A DNA stretch of 64,000 nt from Ancistrus triradiatus (Eukaryota > Chordata > Actinopteri > Siluriformes > Loricariidae), in contig JAJAGP010000101.1 of NCBI GenBank assembly GCA_025084515.1, forward strand, positions 248,001 through 312,000. Reading direction: 5' to 3'. This document shows, one piece after another, positions 11,500 to 23,219 of this stretch (the first letter of the stretch is position 1; each line of letters begins with the position of its first letter). The notes beneath the pieces are model-generated. The model did not search any database. It was not told where the DNA came from and saw only the letters and a list, made by a program, of their open reading frames with translations. The translations under genes were made by a program, and so were the position numbers.

Positions 11500-13955
11500 T
11501 AAGCCAGTGGATTGCTGCATCACCTGAGCATCATTTGTAAGTATGAAAAATAATTATAACTTGTGAAAAGGGTACTTTTCAGAGATTTTGCATCTTAAAG
11601 CCCCCATCTCCCAAAACCACGTCTTGGTTTTTCTTTTCTATGCAGTAAGCAACTGTGCATCCATGCACCTGCCATAAGGAGGTGTATAAAAGAAGTAATA
11701 ACTGTATATTCAGAATTTAAAGCTGTGGAGTGAAATAATACAACTTTTACATAAACTGTCTCTATGAAATCATTTGTGAAAGAAGCTTGTTGAGTGTAAC
11801 AACACACTTTAGTTCCTTTGCATGTGATAACATTCTCACTTTCCCCAGTGGGTGCTGCAGGCCTCAACACAGGATCTTGTTTCTGGAGATAATGAGAGGA
11901 TTTTCCAAACTGGAATCGCCTGAAGTGAGGAGATAAGTGTTTCCTGTATTTATGGTGAATTATGAAGGTCAGTATCAAGGCACTGGATTCTCATTTTTAT
12001 TAATATTGCATAAGTTGACAAATAGTATTGAGAAAGACTTACATTCCTTTTGGTTCTACAAATCAATGAGACCTAACTTCAGTGCACAGATAATCTGCAA
12101 ATCATGTATACATAGGCTCGGTAGTGATTCTTGTTGAATTCTAGATGATATCAGAGTGTTATGTGCGGGCTGGAACATGGGAGAACATATTTCTAAATCT
12201 CCACATTTATAATGCTCTATCAGCAGCAAGTCAAATATTTTACTCTTCCTCCCACAACATGCAGAAGTACATCAGTAATAAGGAAAAGCTACACTCCCAC
12301 CCAGAGTACAGCTCCATCTTGCCCTCCCTCTTAAACCAAGTGTTTGTGAATTTGTCCTCATGTGAATTTGACCTCATGTTTCTTAGGCCGAGTAAAAAAA
12401 AAAGAGCCATTCCTTAGAAACTAACATCAGAATCTCCATGGAAAATATTTGTTTAGCATTACAATGGATGAGGAGTTTTGGCGGGTCTAGCCAGAGAGCT
12501 CCTTTTACTTCTGCTGTTAAAGGGAGTGTACGGCATGCCTTTAAAGTCACAACAGCTCACAGTTAGCTCATATAATGTCATGAGAGTAGGGTAGGATATA
12601 TACAGAGCTGAGAGTAAACTCTGCCCTATCCTGCTTCCTGTGCTGGCCTGAGTGCAGCCTCCTTTTGTTTCCAGGATTTGTTAGTCATTTCCATTTGAGC
12701 TTATTTTGCAACCTTCCATCTTATACTGGAAGTTCCCCCTTTATAAGAATTATTGTATGAAAAACAAGCCATGGTTTTTAATCCTCCTTCATTTGTCAGC
12801 CTTGTGTGTTCCTGTTTCTGTGATCTCTTAATGTCTGCCGAGACACTGAAACAATTGTAAAATCCCCACCGTGATGCAATGAATCCCCCTTCACACTCAG
12901 CTGCCCAGTAAAGAAGAACTGAAAGTATTTTGAGTTTAGAGATGTTTGGAGGGATGCAGTTTTCAAGTTTCGTTTTTTCACATCATTTCAGTAATTGACA
13001 TGGCATCCACTGTAACAGGCTAAACATATTTCATACTCAACTGTAGTTAGAGGTGACAAGTCTTTCCATCCTGAATGTAAAACCTCATCAATGACTCATC
13101 TATGTAAGAGCTATTTGAATGGACAGAAGTTTCTAGAGAGTGAATAAACAATCCCCAGCACCACTCTCGCTCTCTGCACAGCCCTCCTCATGACTCATGG
13201 CTGAGATCAGTACTGGTGTTCGTCCAAGGCAACCCAAAGTTAAAACCCAGTAAACCTACCCTTATTACCATACTTTCTATATTCTAGATGATGCACTGAC
13301 TTAAACTGACAAGCACTGACTTAAAAAAATACAATGACATAAATAACAGTCCAAACTGAAGTGATTTAATGTGCTTTTAGATTCGAGTAAAAGTCAAACT
13401 GCCCATCCATTACCCAGCTATGGACGCTTGATTTGTTTATACACACACACATGAATTAAACTAGGTACCAAAAAAATGTCTTCTGATTGAACATAGCTGA
13501 GGCTTTGTTTCAATAGCCTCAGCCACAGAGTGTAGTGTTACGGAGAGGCTGGTCCTGTAATAACTCAAAAACCCCGTGTTAAGTGATGATGGGCTTATTT
13601 GAATGGAACATGAGCTCATCCTATACACGCAGTAAAGCACCGACTTTTCACTCTGTGTTAATTAGGATATGCGCGATGAAGTGTGAGCTATTTTTGAGCA
13701 CTGCCTCTACTTGGCAGCGAGTTTATATGAGCAGATGCCACACCCATCCAACTCTCCCTCCCTCTTAAACTTCAAGTGTCTGGCCTGAAGGGTCAGATCC
13801 CCAAAGAACCAGCTAAGGGAGGGTTCGTCTAACTCCAGGACACAAATATTCACAGGCAGTTGAGCTTGTGCGGTTATTGTTTCACTCTGTCACTGTTCTT
13901 TTGTGGAATAACTGCTGCAGCATTCTGAGCTTACTTGGCATTTAACTTGTGGAAA
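11500..13955. other. Upstream region of clic2, no gene found
   Basis: No coding exon with plausible splice sites was found here. A TATATA run lies near 12596. Short ORFs (for example 12145-12417) lack any recognisable feature. The 5' UTR of clic2 probably lies in the last few hundred bases, but no clear TATA box sits close to the start codon. Confidence 0.4.
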
Positions 13956-16069
13956 ATGGCACATAACTCGGATAGAGCTCCAAGCATTGAACTCTTCATA
14001 AAGGTCAGTGATTTTCATTTTTATTGTCCTTCATGAGAGGTTTATAAAAATATCACATATTAATAATATTAAGGGCAAGTTGTTCTTATTCCATCCAATA
14101 TTTTTCATATTTATATAGTTCCCAGTTGAAAAAAGTGATGTGCAGGTCTTAGTTGTACTTAGAAAATTATGTGACACTCCTGACAGGATAGTATTATGCA
14201 TTACCTTGACCTCATAATATTACTTAAGAAGTATACATGTTTTAAGGTTCACTGACATACTGCAGCACTCGGAGTGGAGATTTGTCTAAACATTATTAGT
14301 GGCCTCTCAAAAATGTGGCAGAAATCCCCTTTATGGGGCACTGGGAATCAGTGGTTCACTCTGCTGCTGCTATGTTGTTCTATGTGTGTAGTGCATAACT
14401 CCACCATCGTGCACTGCTTTTTATCGTAAGTAACACACCTCCTGAAAAGGAGGGGAGCATCTTATCTTACAACACACACACAGGAACACTGGAAATCCTC
14501 GACCCTTCCTTAGACAGACACACCCACACACACGTACACACAAACAAGCATTTAAGCATGCATGTATGTACACACATATAGGTACTTAATAATAAGCTTA
14601 AATATGACTCCAGAAATGTTGTCATAGAAGCTTTAGAAGCTAACTTATTACTGCAATACAGCGCTACATCTTTGAATTGATTTCACGGTCATTGATACTA
14701 GTGGGCTTGGAGTGGACTGAAGTCATTGCTCAGATTTCTGTTCTTCCTCTGTTTTTGGATCAGGTCCTTTAAATAGCCACATTACACAAAAATACATATA
14801 TATATATAGATATATATATTGAGGTCTTTATGGAGAAGCACTGTGATTCAGCCCAGAATAATACATTTGGAAATACAGGACTGTGCAAAAGTCTTAGGCT
14901 GCCATTGGATTTGTTGTTTTACCAATAGTATCATGGCTATATATATCATATTGTTGATGATTGGATCTAAAAACCTGGATTCCCCATTCCATGATATTCT
15001 TTCCACTGATCTTAATTCCAGTCTTTGTGAGCTGTAGAATATCTCAGCCTTTTCACCCTGTTCCCTTCTAAAAAAAATGTTGGTATTACCCATGCAAAAA
15101 GACCATCCCTGATCAAGTTTCTTTAGACTGAAGAATGTTCACCTTGGCATTCTGATGAAGCTGCATGATGCTGCTATTGCTCAAGTGTAAGGGGAGATCA
15201 CACTAAATACGTGACAATGCATCCTATAGAAGCTGTTTTCTGACTTTTTATGTGGTTGTATTCTAATAAAGACATTGAGAAAGAATTCTATGGTCATTAT
15301 ACCACTGCTAAAACAATGGTATAGCTAATTTAATAATGGCTTAAGACATTTGTACAGTACTATAGATGAAAGAAGTAATGATTAAAACAGTTGCTCTCTT
15401 TAGAAATGATATAAAGGAATATTTGTCAGTTTAGTTCTTCTGCCCCTAGAACGTTTGCTCATAGTTTTTTCCGAATTGTCCAGTTTACTTTACCCACAGT
15501 GTGTAAAAATACATGACCCATGACAACCATGAACTCTGCCCTATGTGTATTCAGGCAGGCCATGATGGAGAGAATGTGGGGAACTGCCCATTCTGTCAGA
15601 GTCTGTTCATGGTGCTGTGGCTGAAAGGAGTCAAATTCACAGTGACGACAGTTGATATGAGGAAGTAAGTGCCATTTCCAAGCTCAGTTATTATACTTAT
15701 ATGCTGAAATAAGATATAATAATATGTAATCCCACACATGTAGTTAATCACTCTGAATGTAACATAGTAAAAGATTAATTATACAATGAATGAATATATA
15801 TTGGCTTTGACCATCTTTGGTGTTAGATAGTCAGGGGAGGGAGCAGTATGAATTATGAAGTGAATATCTACACTATGAGAACTTTGTTTGCATTAAGCAA
15901 ATCAAATCAGTTAATGTGTTTGCTAAGAAGGTTTGCTCCTGTTACTGCCAGCCTCTCCCACATCCGGGTGCTTTGCTTAATCAGTGATTAAACAATTGAA
16001 AAGGCACTTATTCATTATTGGCCTTGTTTAAAACAGATTGTAAATCGATTGTTTGATTTATGAATCCAT

Positions 16070-16144
<75 letters not shown>

Positions 16145-16350
16145 ATGCCACATACTGATTACTCCAACTTTTGGCTATGTAGGAAGCCAGAGGAGTTGAA
16201 GGATTTAGCTCCAGGGACCAACCCTCCTTTCCTGCTATACAATGGTGTCCTTAAGACTGACTTCATCAAAATTGAAGAGTTCCTGGAGGCAACCCTTGCC
16301 CCTCCAAGGTATTTGGGAGACACACACACGCACACACAACCATATATATA

Positions 16351-16402
<52 letters not shown>

Positions 16403-19071
16403 CACATACATATATGTATATATAAAATAAAGGGAACACTTAAACAACACAATATAACTCAGTGTTCCCTTTATTTTTTTGAGCAGTATGTATATGTGTA
16501 TATATATACATATACATACTGCTCAAAAAACTAAAGGGAACACTTTATATATATACTATAAATGCCCCAAAGCTATGTATTTGTATATACTGCATATACA
16601 ATGTATTCGGGAAATGTCTTCAGACCCCAATTAATTTGGGAGTTCCCCAATTCTACACCTTGATTGGAGTCTATGTGTGGTAATTCAGTTGATTGGATAT
16701 GATATGGAAAGCCACACATCTGTCTATCTGTCACAGCTAACAATGCATTTCACAGCAAAAATCAAGCCATCACAAGAAAAGAACTGCCTGTGAAGACAGG
16801 ATTGTGTGGAGACACAGATCTGGAGAAGAATACAGAAATATCTGCTGCTCTGAAATTTCCCAAGAGCACAGTGGCCTCTAACTAAGTAATTAGGGGATGG
16901 TCTTGGTTATAGAGGTGACCAGGATCCAGTGGTCACTCTGGCTGAGCTCCAAAGATCCTGTGTGCACATGAGAGAAACTTCCAGAAGGTCAACCATCAGT
17001 CAGTCTGGGCTTCATGGCAGAGTTGTCAGACAGAAGCCTCTTCACAGTAAAAGACACATGAAAGCCTGTCTGGAGTTTGCAAAAAAATACCCAAAGGACT
17101 CTCAGACTGTGAGAAACAAGATTCTCTTATCTGATAAAACCAAGATTGAACTTTTTGGCCTCAATTTTAAGTGTTATGTTTGGACGAAACTATGCACTGC
17201 ACATTATCTGCCCATTAACATCCCTACAGTGAAGGATGGTGGTGGCAGCATCATGCTGTGGGATGTTTTTCAGTGGCTAGGACAGGGAAACTGGTCAGGG
17301 TTGAGATAAATCTGAATGAAGAAAAGTACGTAGATATTTTTACTGAAAACCTGATCCAGCGCACTTTGGGACCTCAGACTGGGCCGAAGGTTTACCTTCC
17401 AACAAGACAATGATCCTAAGCATACAGGCAAGACAACACAGAAGTGGTTTATGAACAACTCTGTGAATGTCCTTGAGTGGCCCAGTCAAAATACCTGACT
17501 TGAACCCAAACAAACATCTCTGGGAATACTTGATAATGGCTGTCCACTGATGATCCCCATCCGACCTGACAGAGCTTGAGAGGATCTGCAGAGAAGAACA
17601 GCAGAATATCCCCAAATCCAGATGTGCAAACATTTTGGCATCATACCTAAGAAGGCTGGAGGCTATAATAAATGCCAAAGGTGGTTCAACTAAGTACTGA
17701 GTAAAGAGTCTGAATATTTATGTCAATGTAATCTTTTAATTTCTGTTTTTACTTTCTCATTATAGGATCTTGAGAGCAGAGTGATGGGGAAAACTAGTTC
17801 TTTTTATTTTAGCACAAGTCTTCAACATAACACATTGTAAAAAAAAAGTGAAAGGGTCTGAAGAACTTTCCAAATGCATTGTATTTGTCATTGATCAGTA
17901 GTGCTTTTTTATGCATATAGAGTTTCCTACAACCATCTTGGAACAAGCCTGTTAAATGGTAGAGTGAGCATTACATTGAATGCATGTTGGTAGAATTTGG
18001 CTGTAGAATTCACCAGGAAACCGGAACAATATTAGTATTTAACAACATTGTCTGTATGTAAACAGTTTAATGGCTTATAGGAGCAGCTTAATGATCAACT
18101 CTGCATGAATAATGGATCTCACTCCCTCTCCACTGCCCTCAGATACCCTCACCTCAGTCCACTGAATAAAGAGTCATTCGACGTGGGTGCTGACATTTTT
18201 GCTAAATTTTCAGCTTTCATCAAGAACAGTCCAAACAACAGAGGTTTGTTATGTTTAATAAATTTAAATTGTATCTTTACTATTGGTGCACCATAGGTAT
18301 TCTAATTATACCTGAATGCAATTTTCATTCTATTTCAGCAATATAATGTAAATTAACTTGCTCGATTGTGTCATTTTCCAAAATTCTGTAAATTCATTGT
18401 CCTCCCAGTACAAGAGCAGGCTTTGCTGAGAGAATTTAAACGCCTGGATAATTATCTAACCACACCGCTGCCAGAGGAGATCGATCACAACTCAACCGAA
18501 GACATCACTGTCTCCAAGAGAAAGTATCTTGATGGTAACCGTCTCACATTGGCAGACTGCAACCTGCTGCCCAAACTACACGTCATCAAGGTATGACAAT
18601 ACATTATAAACTTTAAATGCTATTCAAATGCTTCAAATGCTAAATAAACACCTTATATAGGGCAAGAAATATAGGCCTACATGGGCTAACTGGCTTTAAA
18701 CATTTTAAACACAAAATGTCCCCTAAAATGTTACAGTCACTAAAACAGTTGCATATTTGCTAGTGCATGAAGAAAAAGTAGACTAAAATGTGATTCTCAG
18801 TTTGGCAGCCCTTTGGGTACAAGATAGTGCCTAAGGTTTGGTATGCACAATGCAGATCAATTAATCATTATAATGAAGTAAGTTCAATAAATTTTCCTTG
18901 ACTTTGAAGGTTGCAGCCAAGAAGTACTGTAACTTTGACATTCCTGCTCATTTCACCGGAGTCCATCGCTACCTGCAGAATGCTTCTGAGAGAGAGGAGT
19001 TCACTCAGACATGCCCAGCCAACATTGAGATCGAGAAAGCTTATTTGAGCGTAGTCAACAGGAGATCATAG
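13956..19071 (+). CDS. clic2: Chloride intracellular channel protein 2
   Basis: Six coding exons: 13956-14003, 15555-15664, 16183-16308, 18143-18243, 18409-18590, 18910-19071. All GT-AG, phases compatible, total 729 nt encoding 242 aa (human CLIC2 is about 247). CLIC proteins are GST-fold, glutathione-dependent oxidoreductases that can insert into membranes; CLIC2 also modulates ryanodine receptors. The thioredoxin-like half (1 to about 95) carries the redox motif CPFC at Cys27-Cys30 ([11 protein letters not shown]); the helical half includes [35 protein letters not shown] and [14 protein letters not shown]. Assignment to CLIC2 rather than CLIC4, 5 or 6 rests on the CPFC motif, [29 protein letters not shown] and APPRYPHLSP, which are CLIC2-type. 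The short N-terminus ([16 protein letters not shown]) has no extension. Confidence 0.93.
14875..15362. mobile_element. Tc1-derived MITE, copy 2
   Basis: Terminal inverted repeats: CTGTGCAAAAGTCTTAGGCTG at the left, TAATGGCTTAAGACATTTGTACAG at the right. Same family as 3013-3490 and 19606-20058. It lies in clic2 intron 1. Confidence 0.65.
16071..16142 (+). repeat. (CA)36 microsatellite
   Basis: Uninterrupted CA dinucleotide run of 72 bp ending 40 bp before the acceptor of clic2 exon 3 (16183). Confidence 0.98.
16353..16386 (+). repeat. (TC)17 microsatellite
   Basis: Uninterrupted TC run about 45 bp after the donor of clic2 exon 3 (16308), flanked by short CA and TA runs. Confidence 0.97.
16424..16550. 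repeat. Palindrome made of an inverted fish repeat
   Basis: GTGTTCCCTTTATTTTTTTG at 16462 and its reverse complement ending at 16543 form arms of about 35 bp around TATA-rich DNA. A third piece (AAATAAAGGGAACACTT, about 16424-16442) is inverted again. The TACTGCTCAAAAAA / AAAGGGAACACTT motif is a common fish element. Confidence 0.7.
16599..17881 (+). mobile_element. Tc1-like element, defective transposase
   Basis: Bounded by TA and by imperfect inverted ends (CAATGTATTCGGGAAATGTC left; GAACTTTCCAAATGCATTG right). An open stretch at 16929-17309 reads as Tc1 transposase: [45 protein letters not shown]. The frame is lost afterwards, so it is inactive. It sits in clic2 intron 3. Confidence 0.85.
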
Positions 19072-19157
19072 ACATCCAGCTGTAGAGGTTGTGGATGTCC
19101 ATAAACTTATATGTGAAGCTGAAAGAGGTCGTTCTGTACTTTTGTAAATATGTACAA

Positions 19158-19163
19158 ATTAAA
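19158..19163 (+). promoter_or_regulatory. Possible clic2 polyadenylation signal (ATTAAA)
   Basis: ATTAAA lies 87 nt after the clic2 stop codon, followed by T/G-rich DNA (GCATGTTTTGGT). A common variant hexamer; not proven used. Confidence 0.45.
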
Positions 19164-19296
19164 GGTTCAGGCAGTTTTAAGGGCTGAAATCTGCATGTTT
19201 TGGTATAACAGAGTAATAATGTTTGTATTCTGAACTGTACTAAAGTACATATTAATGGTTTTACCACTCATTGAGACTATAATGCCATTTAAACTT

Positions 19297-19562
19297 GGTA
19301 TCACTTTACTTTGAGGGGCACAGACATCATGAATTCATGAAGAAGTGATGCGTTATTAATGCCGAACATTCATGTTCTGCCTTCATGACTGCATGAAGTC
19401 ATGTATTGCTCCTGCATGAAGGCATTCACGAGACATGCTCACTTCATGCGTAGTCATAATGAATTATGATGTATTACGTGTCTGAGTTACTGATTACTCA
19501 CTCATGAAATACTGAATGAATTAATGTTATTTCATGTACCATAATAGTAAAGTGTCACCAGA
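19297..19562. mobile_element. MITE with ends GGTATCACTTTACTTT / AGTAAAGTGTCACC
   Basis: Short inverted ends bracket about 265 bp rich in CATGAA repeats. No ORF. Directly downstream of clic2. Confidence 0.5.
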
Positions 19563-19605
19563 CATTTGTTGCTTCAAGACGTGGGATAAAAGTATATTTG
19601 TCATA

Positions 19606-20058
19606 TACAGTCCTGTGCAAAAGTTACTCATCCCATTAGATTAGACACACCATTGTTTAAGCAATAGTATAACGGACATATATAATTATCTCTCAGTCTC
19701 TTTGTTAGAATGCAACTGGAAAATATTGAAAATTTGTTTGCAGTATTAAAAATGAAAATAATCAGAAAAAGCAGCTTATATAGGCTACAGTGACAAAAAT
19801 TTAGTGTGACCTCCTATTACACACTTGAGCAATAGCAGTATCTGGCAGCTTTTTCGCAATGGGAACAGGGTGAAATGGTAAGATATGCTAAAGCTCACAA
19901 AGACTGGAATGAACATCAGTGGAAATGAATATTATGGAGTGACAAATCCAAAGTTTGAAATGTTTGGGTCCAATCATCAACAATATGGTCAAAGCAAAAC
20001 AATGAAAGGCTAAAACAATAAATCTAATGGTGACCTAAGACTTTTGCACAGTACTGTA
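19606..20058. mobile_element. Tc1-derived MITE, copy 3
   Basis: Ends CAGTCCTGTGCAAAAGTTAC and CCTAAGACTTTTGCACAGTACTG are inverted. The third copy of the family also in eva1c intron 1 and clic2 intron 1. Confidence 0.65.
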
Positions 20059-20855
20059 CATTGTCATATCACAGATTGGCATCTCCATGTATTTGTTATG
20101 ATTATAGATTATTGTGTAGTCTATTCAATAGTCCACATGCAATTAACTGTACATGAAATGTGATTTGCTGTGTCCATAGTGTATATATATATATAATTTG
20201 CACTTAAAAAGGTGACTATTTTCCTCTAAATGTTGTCTATCCAATTATAATATGTACATTTTGTGTATATACCTAATATTGTGTATACATGTCATGTACT
20301 CGTTTACTATATTTTTGCAAATTAAGCTGAAGTGACAATGATATATGTTATTAGAGCATTCTGACATTTATGCCATTACATGATTCAAATACTCTGATTC
20401 ATATAGAGTCACACTAGTGAACTACAGAAAATATTACCAGCACAGAGCAGTAGTGATGCTCCACAAAAAAGGTTGGACATGTTTTGTTACACAATTTAAT
20501 TAAAGCAAAAATAACTACATACATAACAACAGCTGTGTTCCCAACTTTTGTGTGTTCATGCACATACAAGAATGAATAGGTATTGCTGATTGACGAACCT
20601 AGAAATGAAGCAGGTGTGTCAGACCAAATGTTCAAATTCTTACATCAGAACGTTTTCTAGACACTATATTATACAGCCATTATTTGTACCTTTAAAAAAT
20701 ATATCCTAGTTTTAATTAATGTCATATGAATGAAGAAATTTAGACATTATTATAGCACTGTTGCCTTGTTATATGTGGGAGAAGAAAAGACCTCAGCTGT
20801 GTGTACAGAATGGGTGGGGTGGGCAGTTCCTCTGTATTTCCCAGTAGATTGGCTC
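20059..20855. other. Intergenic, no gene seen; urp1 3' flank
   Basis: AT-rich. On the minus strand an ATTAAA (20711-20716) lies about 140 nt past the urp1 stop and could be its poly(A) signal. Short ORFs here have no recognisable features. Confidence 0.4.
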
Positions 20856-22800
20856 CTAGTTTGTTACACAGTACTTCCAGAAACAGGCTGTCAGAGAGAC
20901 AAAGAAAAGAGCTTTTGTGGGCAGCTAGGGGAGTGACAACACATCAACACATCTTAGTATTAAAGCATAGCGTGGTAAAGAAACCTGACACAGCTGTGCC
21001 ATTATAACAAATTCACAAACGAAGCACCTTACCCTGAAATTTGTGAAACAATGTGGCCTATATTTATTGAAGAACAAGCATACTGAACAATGTTCATTTG
21101 CCTGTACAATATTTACATAAACTATAAAAATCTGAGTCATATAAAAATATTTTGCCTCATATTATTTCTTTGAGCCAAAAGATTTGCACTTCCATTCCTT
21201 GTACAGTTCCTATCCACAGACCGCACCCAAAACACTTCGAAATCCAGTTAAAATAGGCTATGCATGTGTTAAGAATGCGATATTAAATAGGAAAAACATT
21301 GGGTAATCAAACCAAGTTATTAAGAATTTAATACGTTAATCTACTTGAGGTAAATATATGTGTTATACTGTATATCATATATGTGTAAATCTGGCTCTCT
21401 CTGTATAGTGCCTCACCCGCCCTTGACCTCACTGCACGACACTGCATATAAAAGCTACAAGCTAAAGCTATCATTTTGTCCATTCGCACAGTGAATACGT
21501 TTCATAGTTTTTATCCTGTAATATGCATAAACGGCTACGATAAACATGATATAAACTCTCTGCAAAAGGAAACTTTACCTCTCTTTTTGGGTTTCGGTAA
21601 GTTCTGCTCAGATCGAAGGTAGCCTTGAGAGCGCAGGTTTTCTGATGCTGCTAATTTTAAAACCATTGTTTTCAGCTGATCCACCTGAAAGAGTTTTCAT
21701 TCATATCACACCATCAGCTGGCATGTGGAATGGAAATGTGAGGTGCCTCATTACAAAAAAGTCCTTACCATTTTGTTCATTTTCTCATGCTCTAAAGATT
21801 CTTTTGCTCCTGAAACATGTAACAGAATCCGGTCAAAGCTGAAGACCAGTACTTGTGATCTATATTATGAAAACACTTACATAAGTTATTTAGATTCTCA
21901 CCTATGGGCCAGGAGTCTCTGTCTCTTTCATGATGGAGCAAGAGGGGGTAAATGGTTTTGTCATCTTTTTGTACATTTAGTTCATCATCCTGTCCATTCT
22001 CCACATCTTTCACAAGTTTCTGAAGAAGGTCTGGAAAAGAGCATTGGTTCTATTAGTTATTACAAGTTTGGTACTGGGCATGTTTGTGGCACAGGAGCAT
22101 ATGTGTAGTTTTTGGAGCGGCAGGGGGCTGTGTCCCCCTCAAAATTTGGAGAGGGTAAAAGAAAGGAGGTAGGTCAAGGGATCATCTCTCTGTCCAGCAG
22201 TACCCCCAGCCAGTCCTGACCCAGGGAAGCAGAGTTAAAATGTGACAAAATTTAATAAAAGAAGTTGGTATTAGTACTTACAGGTAGGAAGATATGTCAC
22301 ACTAATTTTCATGCAGTATATTATGTGACTGTTGGATTTTAGTTACTGTTAGCAACACTGTACAAACTAATACAGCTACATTTTGTTATTAAGAAAAATA
22401 AACTTTGATCCAGTTCTAATATTCAGAATTGTACCATGTAGAGTGTATTTGTAACATGAATACAATAGCTATAGTCCGTATTATTCAGCTAATTCCAACT
22501 GAATATCACTGAATTATAACAACAGTAAAAATAATCCTCCAATAACATCATTAAAAATATAACAACAATAAGGAAGAGTCAAAGTTGATTTAAATCAAGC
22601 ATCATGCAGCCTTTACTGTCATCTACACTCCATGTTTTATGCAGCTTCCCTACAGGAAAGTCAACTAAAAACCCATCGATCCACAAGCAATAGCAGTACT
22701 TACCTTCCTGTGTTGTCAGCACTCTGTCTGAATATAAAGGTAAAGTGTTAGCTGCAGGGAAAAACACAGCCAAAACGAAGAGCAGTGCTCCAGACAGCAT
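20856..22800 (-). CDS. urp1: Urotensin II-related peptide 1 precursor
   Basis: Secreted neuropeptide precursor of the urotensin II family; the mature peptide acts on UTS2R G-protein-coupled receptors and in fish is made by CSF-contacting spinal neurons. Five coding exons on the minus strand: 22800-22704, 22030-21902, 21809-21769, 21684-21579, 20887-20856. All GT-AG, phases 1,1,0,1, total 405 nt encoding 134 aa. Residues 1 to about 19 are a signal peptide (MLSGALLFVLAVFFPAANT). The pro-region is followed by KKR (122-124). The last ten residues are ACFWKYCVTN with the CFWKYC ring closed by two cysteines, the family's defining core. The VTN ending is URP1-type rather than URP2 (VCFWKYCSQN) or tetrapod URP (ending in CV). 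The 41-nt third exon was recovered because exon 2 ends in phase 1 while exon 4 needs phase 0. Complete and apparently intact. Confidence 0.93.
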
Positions 22801-22859
22801 TTTGAGAATATTTGGAGTTACTCGATTCTATGCTGCCCTACCCAGGAAAAATTCTTCAG

Positions 22860-22866
22860 TTTTATA
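22860..22866 (-). promoter_or_regulatory. TATA box of urp1
   Basis: TATAAAA on the minus strand, 60 bp before the start codon. It implies a transcription start near 22835 and a 5' UTR of about 35 nt with no intron. Confidence 0.65.
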
Positions 22867-22879
22867 TCTTCCAGGACCA

Positions 22880-23219
22880 TCTATCCTGGACGGATCAATA
22901 CCGCTCATGTCACCCCATCTTGGCGTAATGGTTCTGACATGACAGCACTCTCGTCATAGGCGCAATTCAACATGCGCTGACAATTCATAGGATGCCTATC
23001 TGTGCTTGCACAGTGATCCCTAAAAACTGTTTACTCTCCCCTACTCATCAGCCACTGCCAGCTCAGATTGTTTATGGCCTACATGGTGTTCTAGAGGAAC
23101 AGCCCAGACCAAGCGGCCAGGTTCATCAAGAAATGCAGCCTAGAACAAATTTAAGATGACTGATGTCATATTATGGCATTTCTCCATCTGAATTTTTTAA
23201 ATAAATTTAATGATAAGTG
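22880..23219. other. urp1 upstream region
   Basis: No gene. Likely holds the urp1 promoter-proximal control region on the minus strand; no specific factor sites can be claimed from sequence alone. Confidence 0.35.

Noticed and set aside
16145..16534. ORFs of 60-130 codons around the clic2 exon 3 repeats
   Set aside because: They are exon 3 read through into CA, TC and TA repeats, or shadows of these.
22579..22703. Extension of the urp1 first exon to 73 codons
   Set aside because: A strong GTAAGT donor follows ACACAGGAAG and the next exon fits in phase; the extension is intron.
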